Origin: Polyangia bacterium | GTDB lineage: Bacteria > Myxococcota_A > Polyangia > Nannocystales > Nannocystaceae | Assembly: GCA_030430565.1 (NCBI GenBank) | Contig: JAUIKS010000025.1 | Coordinates: forward strand, 62,001 to 126,000 | Reading direction: 5' to 3' | Length of the DNA: 64,000 nt | In this document: piece after piece, positions 41,687 through 50,125 of the stretch | Layout of the letters: each line of letters starts with the position of its first letter | Position numbering within the stretch: position 1 is the stretch's first letter | Made by a program: the position numbers and the translations under genes | The notes under the pieces: generated by a model | What the model was told of the DNA's origin: nothing | Database searches by the model: none | What the model saw: only the letters and a program-made list of their open reading frames with translations

Positions 41687-42280
41687 TCAGCGCGTGACGT
41701 CGACCGCGAACACGCCGAAGTCCGAGGTCGCGGTGCCGACGATGCGGGTGGTCCCGGGCGCGCGCTGGATGATCCCGCCGACCTCCTCGGTCGTGCCCGT
41801 GATCTCGAGGTCGAGCTCGACCGGGCCGATGAGGTCGCCGTCCATCGTGAAGGTGCCGAGGAAGCTGCCGGTGAGCTCCGCGTCGGGCAGGCCCTTGAGG
41901 CTCATCGTGAGGTCGGCGGGGCCGCCGTTGTAGACGATGTTGTAGTCGTTCTCGACGAGGACGTCGGAGTAGTCCGTGAGGTCGACGGTCAGGCGCATCT
42001 CTTTGTTGTTGGAGTTGCCCTGGTCGACCTGTCCGCCGACGACCATCGTGCCCGAGAGATCGCCGCCCTCGGATTGGTCCGGGATGTTGGCGTTGGTCGC
42101 CGCGTTGAAGCCGTCGAAGCCGAGCTTGATCGCGCGGTCGACCGCGCGGTCGAGGCCGAGGTAGGCCCGCTCGGCGTCGAGCTCGTTGTCGAGCCCGCCG
42201 CTCCCGCTGCAGGCGGGCGCGCTCAGCAGCGTGAGCGCGGCGAGGGTGCCGAGGAGCCAGACGCGTCGGGGTGCGTGCAT
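41687..42280 (-). CDS. Lipoprotein, unknown function
   Basis: A 197-residue lipoprotein from ATG 42280. The signal peptide ends SAPAC, with the lipidated Cys at position 24. The mature part is helical first (AERAYLGLDRAVDRAIKLG) then beta-rich (GDLSGTMVVGGQVDQG, MRLTVDLTDYSDV, GSFLGTFTMDGDLIGPVELD), similar to a lipocalin-like or beta-sandwich shape. No family recognised. It is followed on the same strand by nothing and converges with the VOC gene (5 bases between stops). Confidence 0.72.
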   Translation of the reverse strand: MHAPRRVWLLGTLAALTLLSAPACSGSGGLDNELDAERAYLGLDRAVDRAIKLGFDGFNAATNANIPDQSEGGDLSGTMVVGGQVDQGNSNNKEMRLTVDLTDYSDVLVENDYNIVYNGGPADLTMSLKGLPDAELTGSFLGTFTMDGDLIGPVELDLEITGTTEEVGGIIQRAPGTTRIVGTATSDFGVFAVDVTR

Positions 42281-42332
42281 GCCCCCAGTATGCGGGGTCC
42301 GGCGCAGGATGTACATTCGGTCAGATTCGCGC

Positions 42333-43574
42333 TCACCACTGGCAGTTGACGCCGTTGAGGCCGTGGTTCGCCGGCACGCGCCAGGCGCAGGAGTTGAGGC
42401 ACTCGTCGTCCTCGTCGAGGTTGCCGTCGTCGCACTGCTCCTCGGGGTCGTTGACCTGCCCGTCGCCGCAGCTCGGCGAGGGCGCGCAGCACAGCGCCTG
42501 GTCCTCCTGCTCGTTGCAGCCGTAGCCCGCCGGGCAGCTGTCGCGCGAGCTGCCGTGGTAGCAGTCCATCCCGGTGTCTTGCCCCAGGTTGGTGACGTTG
42601 CCGCCCCCGAGCGTGAAGTGCCCCGCGCCGCTGTTCTGTCGGCAGTAGATCTCGCCGACGACGATCGTGCCGCCGCCGACCGGGTAGTTCCAGCCGTCGT
42701 TGCGGCTGTTGTACTCGGTGTACGTGCACAGGTGCCACGTGGGCGGGCACAGCGTCTCGAGGTCCTGCTCGCAGGTCGCGTCCTGCGGATCGTCGCAGAC
42801 CATCATCGCGCCGCTCGGCGCGACGCCTAGCTGCAGCGAGCCGTTCTGGCACAGCGCGGGCGGGAGCGTGCAGTCGTTCGCGCAGTCGTCGTCATCGGCG
42901 TTGTTGCCGTCGTCGCACTCCTCGACGCCCTCGTGCACGAAGCCGTCGCCGCAGCTCGCGGCCGCGCAGGCGTCGACGCAGGCGTCGGTGTTGTCGTCGT
43001 TGCCGTCGTCGCAGTCCTCGACCCCCTCGTGCACGAGGCCGTCGCCGCAGCTGGCGAGCTGGCAGCCGGCGACGCAGTCGTCAGCGTCGTCGTCGTTGCC
43101 GTCGTCGCAGGCCTCGCCCGCGCTCTGGTTGACGGTCGCGTCGCCGCACTCCGCCGGGCTGCAGTCCGCGTCGCACTCGGCCGACTCCCCGCCGTCGTCG
43201 CAGCTCTCGTCCCCCTCGACGACGCCGTCGCCGCAGACCGGCGCGGGCCCGGTGGTCGCGCTCGTCGTCGCGGGCTCGGTGGTGGCGAGCTCCGTCGTCG
43301 CGCCCTCGCTCGAGGAGCCGGTGCTCGGAGCGCCCGTGCCGGTGCTGGCGTCGCCCGTTGAGCTGGTCCCCGAGCCCGAGCTCCCGGAGCCGCCGGGTCC
43401 CCCGGTGGTCATCGTGGATGTGGTCGCGCCCGTCGGCCCAGCGCTGGTCATCGTCGCGGCGCTCGTGGTCGTCTCGGAGCCGGCGCCGGTCGTCGGCGAG
43501 ACGCCGTCGTCGCCGCAGCCGACGAGCGCGAGCGTGAGCGCGAGCGCGGTGATCTTCGGTAGGAGCTTCGTCAT
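42333..43574 (-). CDS. DUF4215 Cys-rich repeat lipoprotein
   Basis: A 413-residue lipoprotein. The signal peptide ends LALVGC. A long Thr/Ser/Gly linker runs to about residue 112. Then come repeats of the myxococcal Cys-rich type (DUF4215): CGDGVVEGDESCDDG, CGDATVNQSAGEACDDGN, CGDGLVHEGVEDCDDGN, CGDGFVHEGVEECDDGN and, near the end, CGDGQVNDPEEQCDDGN. Each has C-G-D-G and C-D-D-G-N calcium-type loops. Between repeats 4 and 5 is a Trp/Cys-rich domain (CPPTWHLCTYTEYNSRNDGW) that could bind sugar. A perfect 16-bp palindrome lies 22 bases upstream of its ATG. Confidence 0.9.
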   Translation of the reverse strand: MTKLLPKITALALTLALVGCGDDGVSPTTGAGSETTTSAATMTSAGPTGATTSTMTTGGPGGSGSSGSGTSSTGDASTGTGAPSTGSSSEGATTELATTEPATTSATTGPAPVCGDGVVEGDESCDDGGESAECDADCSPAECGDATVNQSAGEACDDGNDDDADDCVAGCQLASCGDGLVHEGVEDCDDGNDDNTDACVDACAAASCGDGFVHEGVEECDDGNNADDDDCANDCTLPPALCQNGSLQLGVAPSGAMMVCDDPQDATCEQDLETLCPPTWHLCTYTEYNSRNDGWNYPVGGGTIVVGEIYCRQNSGAGHFTLGGGNVTNLGQDTGMDCYHGSSRDSCPAGYGCNEQEDQALCCAPSPSCGDGQVNDPEEQCDDGNLDEDDECLNSCAWRVPANHGLNGVNCQW

Positions 43575-43595
43575 GGCCTGCCTCTTCGCTAGTTT

Positions 43596-43611
43596 ATGTC
43601 TTAAAAGACAT
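43596..43611. promoter_or_regulatory. Perfect palindrome ATGTCT-N4-AGACAT upstream of DUF4215 lipoprotein
   Basis: ATGTCTTAAAAGACAT, 22 bases before the leftward gene's ATG at 43574, in an AT-rich island. The same 6-bp arms with a 4-base spacer occur at 62978 and 63859. It is the right size for a dimeric repressor operator; the protein is unknown. Confidence 0.6.
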
Positions 43612-43688
43612 TTTATTTCTTCGCGCCGCGGCGGCCCTCGAGCCGGGCGCGGCGGCCGGGGGCGCCGGCCGCCGCGTCGTCCGTCGCG

Positions 43689-44495
43689 TCACGGCAGCGC
43701 GTCGCAGAACTCGTCGACGATGCTGACGAGCTCGGCGCCCGCTGGCGCTGCGCTCACGCGGGGGAGTCGCGAGGAGTACAGCGCCGCGAGCTCCGCGGGG
43801 TGCTCTGGATCCGCGCCCGGGACCACCAAGGTCGGCGCCTCGATCGCCCGGAGCGCGTCGACGCTCTCCAGCGGCTGGCTCGCGGAGGCCAGGAAGCTCG
43901 CGGTCGCGGCGACGCTCGCGGGGTCGAAGCTGGCGACCATCGCCCGCGCGCGCGCGCGGATCTCGAGTGGGAGGCGGTCAAATAACGGGTACAGCGCCGC
44001 GATCCCCTCGCGCAGCGCCTGCTGTCCGGCCGCGCGCATCTTTGAGAAGGCCGCGCGCTGGGCCGGCGTGAGCCCGCGATCGGCCCCGGCGAAGACCGGC
44101 GCGACGAGCACGAGGCCGCGCAGGCGATCGGGGCGCTCCAGCGCGACGCGCAGCGCGATCCCGGAGCCCGCCGACATGCCGCCGATGACCGCGCGCTCGA
44201 TCCCGAGGTGATCCAGCAGCGCGACCGCGTCGTCGGCGAGCAGCGACCAGCTCAGCGGCCCCGCGTAGGTCGAGCGCCCGGCCGCGCGCGCGTCAGGGGT
44301 GATGAGGCGCCGGCGTCGCGCGAGCGCGCCGAGGTGCAGCTGGCTCGCGCGGTGGTCCGCGAAGCCGCCGTGGAAGAACATAACGGGCAGCCCCGCGCCG
44401 GCCTCGACGGCGTAGAGGCGCGCGCCCTCGCGCGCGAGCTCGATCGCGCGGTGGGTGTTGTCTCGAGTCTCGTTGTTGTCGGTGTTCGTCATCAT
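43689..44495 (-). CDS. Alpha/beta hydrolase
   Basis: A 268-residue cytosolic hydrolase. ATG 44495 has GGAG 8 bases upstream. The oxyanion strand is LPVMFFHGGFADH. The nucleophile elbow is IGGMSAGSG (G-M-S-A-G; Ser near residue 110). The acid Asp is probably in PTLVVPGADPEH. The normal C-terminal catalytic His, usually in H-x-x-x-E, is not obvious: the tail reads AGAELVSIVDEFCDALP, so the triad may be incomplete. Ester or epoxide substrates are possible. It is divergent from the Dabb gene across a region with 40-base repeats. Confidence 0.82.
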   Translation of the reverse strand: MMTNTDNNETRDNTHRAIELAREGARLYAVEAGAGLPVMFFHGGFADHRASQLHLGALARRRRLITPDARAAGRSTYAGPLSWSLLADDAVALLDHLGIERAVIGGMSAGSGIALRVALERPDRLRGLVLVAPVFAGADRGLTPAQRAAFSKMRAAGQQALREGIAALYPLFDRLPLEIRARARAMVASFDPASVAATASFLASASQPLESVDALRAIEAPTLVVPGADPEHPAELAALYSSRLPRVSAAPAGAELVSIVDEFCDALP

Positions 44496-44580
44496 CTCGT
44501 CTGCTCCGATCGGTGGCCGCCCCGCGAGGACCAACCACGAACGACGCCAGCCCCGGTCGGGGACTGGCGTCTTGAAAAAT

Positions 44581-44694
44581 CGCCAGCCCCGACCTGAAGC
44601 GAAGGAGCTGGCGAACCACGAAAGACGCCAGCCCCGAAGCGAAGGAGCTGGCGAACCACGAAAGACGCCAGCCCCGAAGCGAAGGAGCTGGCGA
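44581..44694. repeat. Tandem 40-bp repeats, each with a hairpin
   Basis: Three units begin at 44581 (45 bases, with a 5-base insertion), 44626 (40 bases) and 44666. Each contains CGCCAGC, about 13 bases, then GCTGGCG: a perfect 7-bp stem. The spacer between hairpins is AACCACGAAAGA. A related, larger hairpin (GACGCCAG...CTGGCGTC) precedes them at 44543-44572. They sit between two divergent genes. They are contiguous without unique spacers, so they are not a CRISPR array. Confidence 0.75.
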
Positions 44695-44765
44695 CCGAGA
44701 CAGGCTACGAGAATCGCGCGGGCCCGTCAAGCGGACTCGCCGCGGGCGGACTATTCTGCGCGTCC

Positions 44766-45071
44766 ATGCTCACCCACGTCGTCCTCTTCAAGTTCCCCGC
44801 GCGCGCTGACGCCGAGGAGGCGCGCGCCCGGCTGCTCGCCATGCGCGGGCGCGTCGAGACGCTGCTCGAGATCGAGGCGGGCCTCGACATCACCGGGAGC
44901 GAGCGCTCCTACGACCTCGCGCTGATCACCCGCTTCGCTGACCAGGCGGGGCTCGACGCCTATCGCGTGCACCCGGTGCACCAAGCGGTGGTCGCGTTCA
45001 TCCGCGCGCGCAGCTCGGCCGCGGTCGCGGTCGACTACCTCGGCGCCCCGGAGACGGGCGCGGCGCGGTGA
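44766..45071 (+). CDS. Dabb (stress-responsive A/B barrel) domain protein
   Basis: A 101-residue protein of the Dabb family: MLTHVVLFKFPARADAEEA gives the first strand with the typical H-V-V-L-F-K, then ARLLAMRGRVETLLEIEAG, SYDLALITRFADQAGLDAY and VHPVHQAVVAFI, where the H-P-x-H motif is diagnostic. These small dimeric barrels include polyketide cyclases and stress proteins; function here is unknown. Its last 4 bases overlap the GTG start of the phosphotransferase-like gene (GTGA), so the two are coupled. Confidence 0.9.
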   Translation: MLTHVVLFKFPARADAEEARARLLAMRGRVETLLEIEAGLDITGSERSYDLALITRFADQAGLDAYRVHPVHQAVVAFIRARSSAAVAVDYLGAPETGAAR

Positions 45072-46033
45072 CGGGTCCGTCGATGCGGCCGCCGCCCGAG
45101 GTCGCGGCCGAGCTCGAGATCGACGTCGCGCTCGCGCGCCGGCTGCTCGCGCGTCAGCGCCCGCCGATGATCGAGCTGTCGAAAGAGCCAGGGGGCAAAC
45201 GCGACGAGGCGCTCGCGATCACCCGGCTCGCCGAGGGCTGGGACAACGTCATGTTCCGCGTCGGCGCGCGCTGGCTCCTGCGGCTCCCGCGGCGCGCGGT
45301 CGCGGCCGAGCTGCTGCGCGCCGAGCTTCGCTGGCTGCCGACCCTGGCGCCGCGCCTGCCGCTGCCCGTGTCCGCGCCGGCCTTCGTCGGTCAGCCCGAG
45401 GACTTCTACCCGTGGCCCTGGGCGCTCGTGCCGTGGCTCCCCGGTACGCCGCTGGGGGAGGTCGAGGAGGCGGCGCTCGAGCTGCGGACCATCGCCGGGC
45501 AGCTCGGCGCCTTCCTCCGCGTCTTGCACGGGCTGCCGGCGCCCGCGGACGCCCCCCAAAACCCGTTTCGCGGCGTCCCCCTAGCGACTCGAGGAGCCGC
45601 CGTCGAGGATCGGATCGCGCGCCTTGTCTCGCTCGGCGAGCCGCTCGACGTGGAGGTCGTGCGCGCGTGCTGGCGTCGCGTCGTCGCGCAGCCGAGCTGG
45701 TCTCGCGCGCCGTTGTGGTGTCACGGTGACCTTCACCCCTTCAACATGCTCGGGCGGGGCGGGGCGATCGCGGCCGTCATCGACTGGGGTGACCTGCACG
45801 GCGGCGAGCCGGCGCCCGACCTGGCGAGCGCGTGGATGCTGCTCCCGCGCGCGCTGCACGGGGAGTTTCGCGCGGCCTACGGAACGATCGACGACGCGAC
45901 CTGGCGGCGCGGACAGGGCTGGGCGCTGTACTTCGGCCTCACGCTGCTCGACGCGGGTCTGCGCGCCGCCGGTCCGGCCTACGTCGCGGTGGGGCGACGC
46001 ACGCTCGCCCGCGCGCTCGCGGACGGAGCGTAG
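45068..46033 (+). CDS. Aminoglycoside phosphotransferase-family kinase
   Basis: A 321-residue soluble kinase of the APH/choline-kinase fold. The catalytic loop is WCHGDLHPFNML (H-G-D-L-H-x-x-N near residue 219) and the metal-binding motif is IDWGDL near 238; both are complete. The N-lobe shows GWDNVMFRVGARWLLRLPRR with the expected Lys replaced by Arg in LLRLPRR, as in several APH relatives. Family members phosphorylate antibiotics, sugars or amino alcohols. With a Dabb partner it may belong to a small metabolic pair rather than resistance. Confidence 0.86.
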   Translation: MTGPSMRPPPEVAAELEIDVALARRLLARQRPPMIELSKEPGGKRDEALAITRLAEGWDNVMFRVGARWLLRLPRRAVAAELLRAELRWLPTLAPRLPLPVSAPAFVGQPEDFYPWPWALVPWLPGTPLGEVEEAALELRTIAGQLGAFLRVLHGLPAPADAPQNPFRGVPLATRGAAVEDRIARLVSLGEPLDVEVVRACWRRVVAQPSWSRAPLWCHGDLHPFNMLGRGGAIAAVIDWGDLHGGEPAPDLASAWMLLPRALHGEFRAAYGTIDDATWRRGQGWALYFGLTLLDAGLRAAGPAYVAVGRRTLARALADGA

Positions 46034-46050
46034 GCCTGTATCATCCCGCC

Positions 46051-48618
46051 GTGAGCGAGGACATGACCCCGAGCGAAGCACTGCAGCTGCCGTTTCTCAA
46101 GCAGCAGCTCGAGCGACTGCGGGCGCGCGAGCGCGAGGGCAGGCCGCGCGAGCACCACTCGCTCGCGAGCGCGCTCGTGAACCTGGCGCTGCTGCTCGAC
46201 GCCGACGGAGCGCACGAGGAGGCGCGGGGCTACGCGGAGGAGCTAGTCGCGCTGCGCCGCGAGATGCTGGTCCGCTACCCCGCCGAGGGCACGCGCGCGC
46301 TCGCGGAGTCCTTGCTGAGCCTCGCCGGGGTCTACCGGAACCTGGAGCGGATGGACGACGCGATCGCGGCGCTGCGCGAGTCGGCCGAGCTACACCGGGA
46401 GCGGATCCGCGTCGACGGGAGCTCGGCCACCGTCGCGCTGGCCGATGTCGAGCTGCGCCTCGCCGACACGCTCGGGGACGCCGGGCGCCACGAGGAGGCC
46501 GTCGCGGTCATCGACGCGTGTATCGATCGCTGGACCGCGCTCCGCGAGGAAGACGACGATTTCAGGCAGCGCTTCGACTCGCTCCGCGCGGCGCGGCTGG
46601 CCGAGGCGCATTACATCAAGAGCTACTACCTCGACGAGCTCGAGCGCTACGAAGAGGCCGCCGCGGCCGCGCGGCGGGAGATCGAGCTTCGCGGCGAGCT
46701 GTCGCTGCCCGAGGGCGCGCTCGCCTACGACCTCGCGGCCGCCTACAACAACCTCAGCAACGCGCTCAAGGGACTCGGTCGCGACGCCGAGGAACTCGCG
46801 GCGCGGCGCGAGGCGATCGCGCTGCGTCGGCGCTGCGCGGAGCAGGACTTCGCGGGGCACGGCGACACGCTCGCCGAGGAGCTCGAGCGGCTCGCCGAGC
46901 GCGCGCGGGCCTGGGGCGACCGCGGCGTCGCCCTGACGACGCAGCGCGAGGCCGTCGCGTTGTGGCGCAAGCTCGGGGAGGAGCGCGAGCCCGAGCTCGC
47001 CAGCGCGATCGACGACCTCGCGGGCGACCTGCTCGCGCGGGGCGAGCTCGACGAGGCGCTCAGCGCGGCGCGCGAGGCGGTCGAGCTCTACGATCGACTC
47101 GAGGAGGAGGGCGTCGAGTCCGACCTGTCCTTCGAACTCGTCGCGCGCGGGCGGCTCGCCAAGATCCTGCTCGCGGCCGAGCGCTACGAGGCGGCGCTCG
47201 CGGCCGCCGAGGACGCGCTCGCGCGCGCCCAGCAGCTCGCCTCGGCCGCGCCGGCCGAATTCAGCAAGAACGTCGCCTTCGAGGCGTGTCGCGTGTTCGA
47301 GGCGCTGTACTTCCTGGACCGCGAGCCCGAGGTGATCACGCGCGCGGACGAGGTCGAGTCGGCGCTCCAGCGGGTCGCCGCGTCGAGCCCCGAGGAGCTC
47401 CGCGTACCGCTCGCCGTCGCGCTCGAGTACCTCTCCGAGGGCTTGCGCGCGTGCGACCTGCACGAGCGCGCGCTCGTCAGCGCCGACGCGGGCGTCCGGC
47501 TGCTGCGCTCGATCAGCGAGCCGGACGACGAAGCGCGCGCGCGCCTCTCCCGGCTGCAGCGCGAGCGCGGCATCAGCCTGACGGAGCTCGGGCGCGATGA
47601 GGACTCGCTCGCGGCCTCGGTCGAGGCGGTCGAGCTGCTGCGCTCGCTCTCCTCGCCCGAGCCGCTGGTGTTCGCCGAGACGCTGCGAGACCTCCGCCAC
47701 GACCTCGCCGCGCTCGGGCGTCACGAGGAGGCGCTCGCCGCCGTCAACGAGTCGATCGAGGTGCTGCAGGCGCTGCCCGAGGACGACGAGGTGCTCACCG
47801 ATCTCGCCGAGTCGCTCCTCGGCGCGCGCTTCAGCCTGCGCGCGCTCGAGCGTCACGAGGACGCGGCCGCGGCGACCGAGGGGGCCGCGGCCGCCTACCG
47901 GCGGGTGTCGGTGGTCGACGACGAGCTGCTCGTGCCGACCCTGCTCAAGCTGCGGTCCGACCTCAACGCGCTCGGCCGCGGCGAGGAGGCCATGGCCGCG
48001 GTCAGCGAGGCGCTCCAGCGCGGGCGCCAGCTCGGCGACCCGCTGCTGCTCGTGAAGGTCGGCGACGCCGTGGCCGAGGAGCTCTCCGAGCGCGACATGG
48101 TCGAAGAGGCAGCCACCGCGCGGCGGGAGGGCCTCGCGATGCTCCGTCAGCTCGAGTCGGCGGGCGATGAAGAAGACGAAGACGATGATGAGCTGCTCGA
48201 GCTGCGCATCAACCACCTCCACGAGCTCAGCTACGATCTCGTGCAGCTCGGACATCACGACGAGGCGCTGCCGCTGGCGCGCGAGCTCGCCGAGCTCTAC
48301 CGGGACGCCCGCTACGCGCGGATCGAGCCGGACCCGACGCAGCGCCGCGCCGACCTGGCGGCGGCGCTGGAGAACGCCTGCGACGCGCTGCGCGGGCTGG
48401 AGCGCTTCGACGAGGCGCTGCCGCTGGCGGAGCGGCTGATCGAGCACCGGCGCGCCTTGGTCAACTCGCTCGAGGACGAGCGCGGCAACCTCATCGACGA
48501 CCTCGAGCGCCTCGCGGTCATCCTGATGGCGCTCGGGCGCAAGGGCGAGACCGAGGGGCTGCTCGCCGAGGCGAGCGCGCTGCGGGAGCGGCTCGTGGGC
48601 GCGTCTGAGCCTGAGTAG
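46051..48618 (+). CDS. Large TPR-repeat protein
   Basis: An 855-residue soluble protein built almost wholly of tetratricopeptide-type helices. I use GTG 46051; ATG 46063, four codons later, is the alternative and neither has an ideal ribosome site. Repeats are of the kinesin-light-chain type: AYNNLSNALKGLGRDAEELA, AARREAIALRRR, DLAGDLLARGELDEALSAAR, LRHDLAALGRHEEALAAV and LRSDLNALGRGEEAMAAV, spaced about 42-50 residues through the whole length. No enzymatic domain is present. It should act as a protein-interaction scaffold. Such proteins often accompany kinases in myxobacteria, and one lies 2.5 kb downstream. Confidence 0.88.
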   Translation: MSEDMTPSEALQLPFLKQQLERLRAREREGRPREHHSLASALVNLALLLDADGAHEEARGYAEELVALRREMLVRYPAEGTRALAESLLSLAGVYRNLERMDDAIAALRESAELHRERIRVDGSSATVALADVELRLADTLGDAGRHEEAVAVIDACIDRWTALREEDDDFRQRFDSLRAARLAEAHYIKSYYLDELERYEEAAAAARREIELRGELSLPEGALAYDLAAAYNNLSNALKGLGRDAEELAARREAIALRRRCAEQDFAGHGDTLAEELERLAERARAWGDRGVALTTQREAVALWRKLGEEREPELASAIDDLAGDLLARGELDEALSAAREAVELYDRLEEEGVESDLSFELVARGRLAKILLAAERYEAALAAAEDALARAQQLASAAPAEFSKNVAFEACRVFEALYFLDREPEVITRADEVESALQRVAASSPEELRVPLAVALEYLSEGLRACDLHERALVSADAGVRLLRSISEPDDEARARLSRLQRERGISLTELGRDEDSLAASVEAVELLRSLSSPEPLVFAETLRDLRHDLAALGRHEEALAAVNESIEVLQALPEDDEVLTDLAESLLGARFSLRALERHEDAAAATEGAAAAYRRVSVVDDELLVPTLLKLRSDLNALGRGEEAMAAVSEALQRGRQLGDPLLLVKVGDAVAEELSERDMVEEAATARREGLAMLRQLESAGDEEDEDDDELLELRINHLHELSYDLVQLGHHDEALPLARELAELYRDARYARIEPDPTQRRADLAAALENACDALRGLERFDEALPLAERLIEHRRALVNSLEDERGNLIDDLERLAVILMALGRKGETEGLLAEASALRERLVGASEPE

Positions 48619-48650
48619 GTCCGCGGACCGGGATGTGATACAGGCGCCCG

Positions 48651-49640
48651 ATGCGATCCGCGCCTTCGGTCCCCATCTCGGTGTTGTTCGGCTCGCTCCT
48701 CGTCGCGTGCGCGAGCCAGCCGGCGACGTCGCCAGCGGCGCCGGCGCCGGCGCCCGCGCCGTCGTCGGCGCCTCCCAAGGCGCGCGAGTCGGTCGACGAC
48801 GCGGCGCCCGAGCGCCCGACGAAGGCCCCCGGCTACCGCCAGGTCAGCGCCGGCTTTCGGCTCGCGTGCGCGATCCGGGGGGACGAGAGCGTGGTGTGTT
48901 GGGGCGACGATGAGCTCGGCGCCACGTCGCTCGTCCCGAAAGGGCGCTACCGATCGGTGAGGGCCGGCTTTGACTACGCGTGCGCGATCGCGGCGGACAC
49001 CAACGCGCTGACCTGCTGGGGTCGCCGGGACGAATGGAAGTCGGTCTGGATCGCGGGCGCCGCCCCCGAGGGCGCCTTCGACGAGGTCTACGTCGCCGAG
49101 TGGCGAGCCTGCGCGATCCGTTCGGGCTCCGGACACCTCGTCTGCTGGACCTCGGAGGGCGAGCGCCCCGTCGTGACCGACAACGAGGGCTGGGCGCGCG
49201 ACATCCCCTTCGCCAAGCTCTGGATCGACCGCGACTACACCTGCGGGATTCGTCGCGACAACGGCGAGCTGGCGTGCAACCCGGTCGGTCGCCCTCGAGA
49301 GCTCCCCGCCGGCCCCTTCGTCGACATCTACAACCACTGCGCGCGGCGGGCCGACGGCGAGCTCCGCTGCTTCCCGATCGCCGACTCGGACGAGGTCCCC
49401 GAGGACGCGTTCGCGTCGCTCGCCACCGGGTCTGGTTTTTACCCCTGCGGTCTGCTCCGCGAGAGCGCGCGCCCGCTGTGCTGGCACGGCGCGACGGCTG
49501 ACCCCCGCGCGCCGGACGTCCCCCTCGCCTCGCTCAGCACCGCGTGGGGGCTCTCGTGCGGCGTTCGAGCCGACACCCACGAGGTCCTGTGCTGGGGAGA
49601 TGACGTCGACGAGGGTCACATCGCGCCGACCCCTCCGTGA
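48651..49640 (+). CDS. RCC1-like repeat lipoprotein
   Basis: A 329-residue lipoprotein. The signal peptide ends LLVAC and a Pro/Ala linker (PAPAPAPSSAP) leads to a seven-bladed RCC1/BLIP-II-type propeller. The blades share the pattern V-x-A-G-x-x-x-A-C-A-I ... C-W-G: VSAGFRLACAIRGDESVVCW, VRAGFDYACAIAADTNALTC, VAEWRACAIRSGSGHLVCW and LSCGVRADTHEVLCWGD. Each blade has paired Cys, unusual for eukaryotic RCC1 but common in myxobacterial secreted versions. The function is unknown; a surface binding role is likely. Confidence 0.88.
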   Translation: MRSAPSVPISVLFGSLLVACASQPATSPAAPAPAPAPSSAPPKARESVDDAAPERPTKAPGYRQVSAGFRLACAIRGDESVVCWGDDELGATSLVPKGRYRSVRAGFDYACAIAADTNALTCWGRRDEWKSVWIAGAAPEGAFDEVYVAEWRACAIRSGSGHLVCWTSEGERPVVTDNEGWARDIPFAKLWIDRDYTCGIRRDNGELACNPVGRPRELPAGPFVDIYNHCARRADGELRCFPIADSDEVPEDAFASLATGSGFYPCGLLRESARPLCWHGATADPRAPDVPLASLSTAWGLSCGVRADTHEVLCWGDDVDEGHIAPTPP

Positions 49641-50125
49641 GGCCGGCGTGATGTCGGCTCCCTCCCGCGCGTGTAGCCTGTACAAACGTTAATGTTGAGC
49701 CGATGACGCGCGCGCGGAGCTGGTCTTTGTAGACATGTGAGCCCGCGCACGCTGCGCGTGTAGAGGTCTGAGCCCGCCGGGATTCAGAAAATTGTGCGTT
49801 GATCTCGTGCTGTTACGCGAATGGGCGCGGTTGCCCCCAGCTCGATCGGCACCTGTACCGAGCGACACCCCACCTCGTCCCACACGCTACGTAGAACAAA
49901 GTCTCGGTCTCGATCGCGGCTCGCGTCGGTCCACGGATCGCCGCGTCGCGATCGTGACCGGGGTGCCTCGCCCCCACGGATCTGACAGCGCGGCGCGCTC
50001 CTTCAATATGTCTGTAAGTACATGTAAATCTCGGCTCTATACTTACTGTGTCGGTGCGGTGAGCACGGGCCGCGCGCGGGTGAGCCGCGAATTGACAGCA
50101 TCATCAAGGAGTAGACCGAACAGTC
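49641..50125. other. Intergenic region, 485 bases, with candidate promoter and operator-like sites
   Basis: No convincing gene; a 119-codon frame in it is Ser/Arg-rich and unlike protein. It holds GTCT-TTGT-AGAC at 49723-49734 (inside TGGTCT-N4-AGACAT) and ATGTCT-GTAA-GTACAT at 50008-50023, both relatives of the palindrome at 43596. The second overlaps the -35 zone of a likely promoter with TATACT at 50038-50043. Confidence 0.5.
50008..50043 (+). promoter_or_regulatory. Candidate promoter with overlapping operator-like half palindrome
   Basis: TATACT at 50038-50043 is a close match to a -10 box in a GC-rich genome. The -35 zone (50015-50020) lies inside ATGTCT-N4-GTACAT (50008-50023). It would serve the membrane protein gene starting at 50126, with a leader of about 75 bases. 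Confidence 0.4.

Noticed and set aside
42333..43574. The DUF4215 lipoprotein as a novel repeat
   Set aside because: The C-G-D-G ... C-D-D-G-N pattern is the known myxococcal Cys-rich repeat.
44581..44694. CRISPR array
   Set aside because: Units are contiguous without unique spacers and no cas gene is present.
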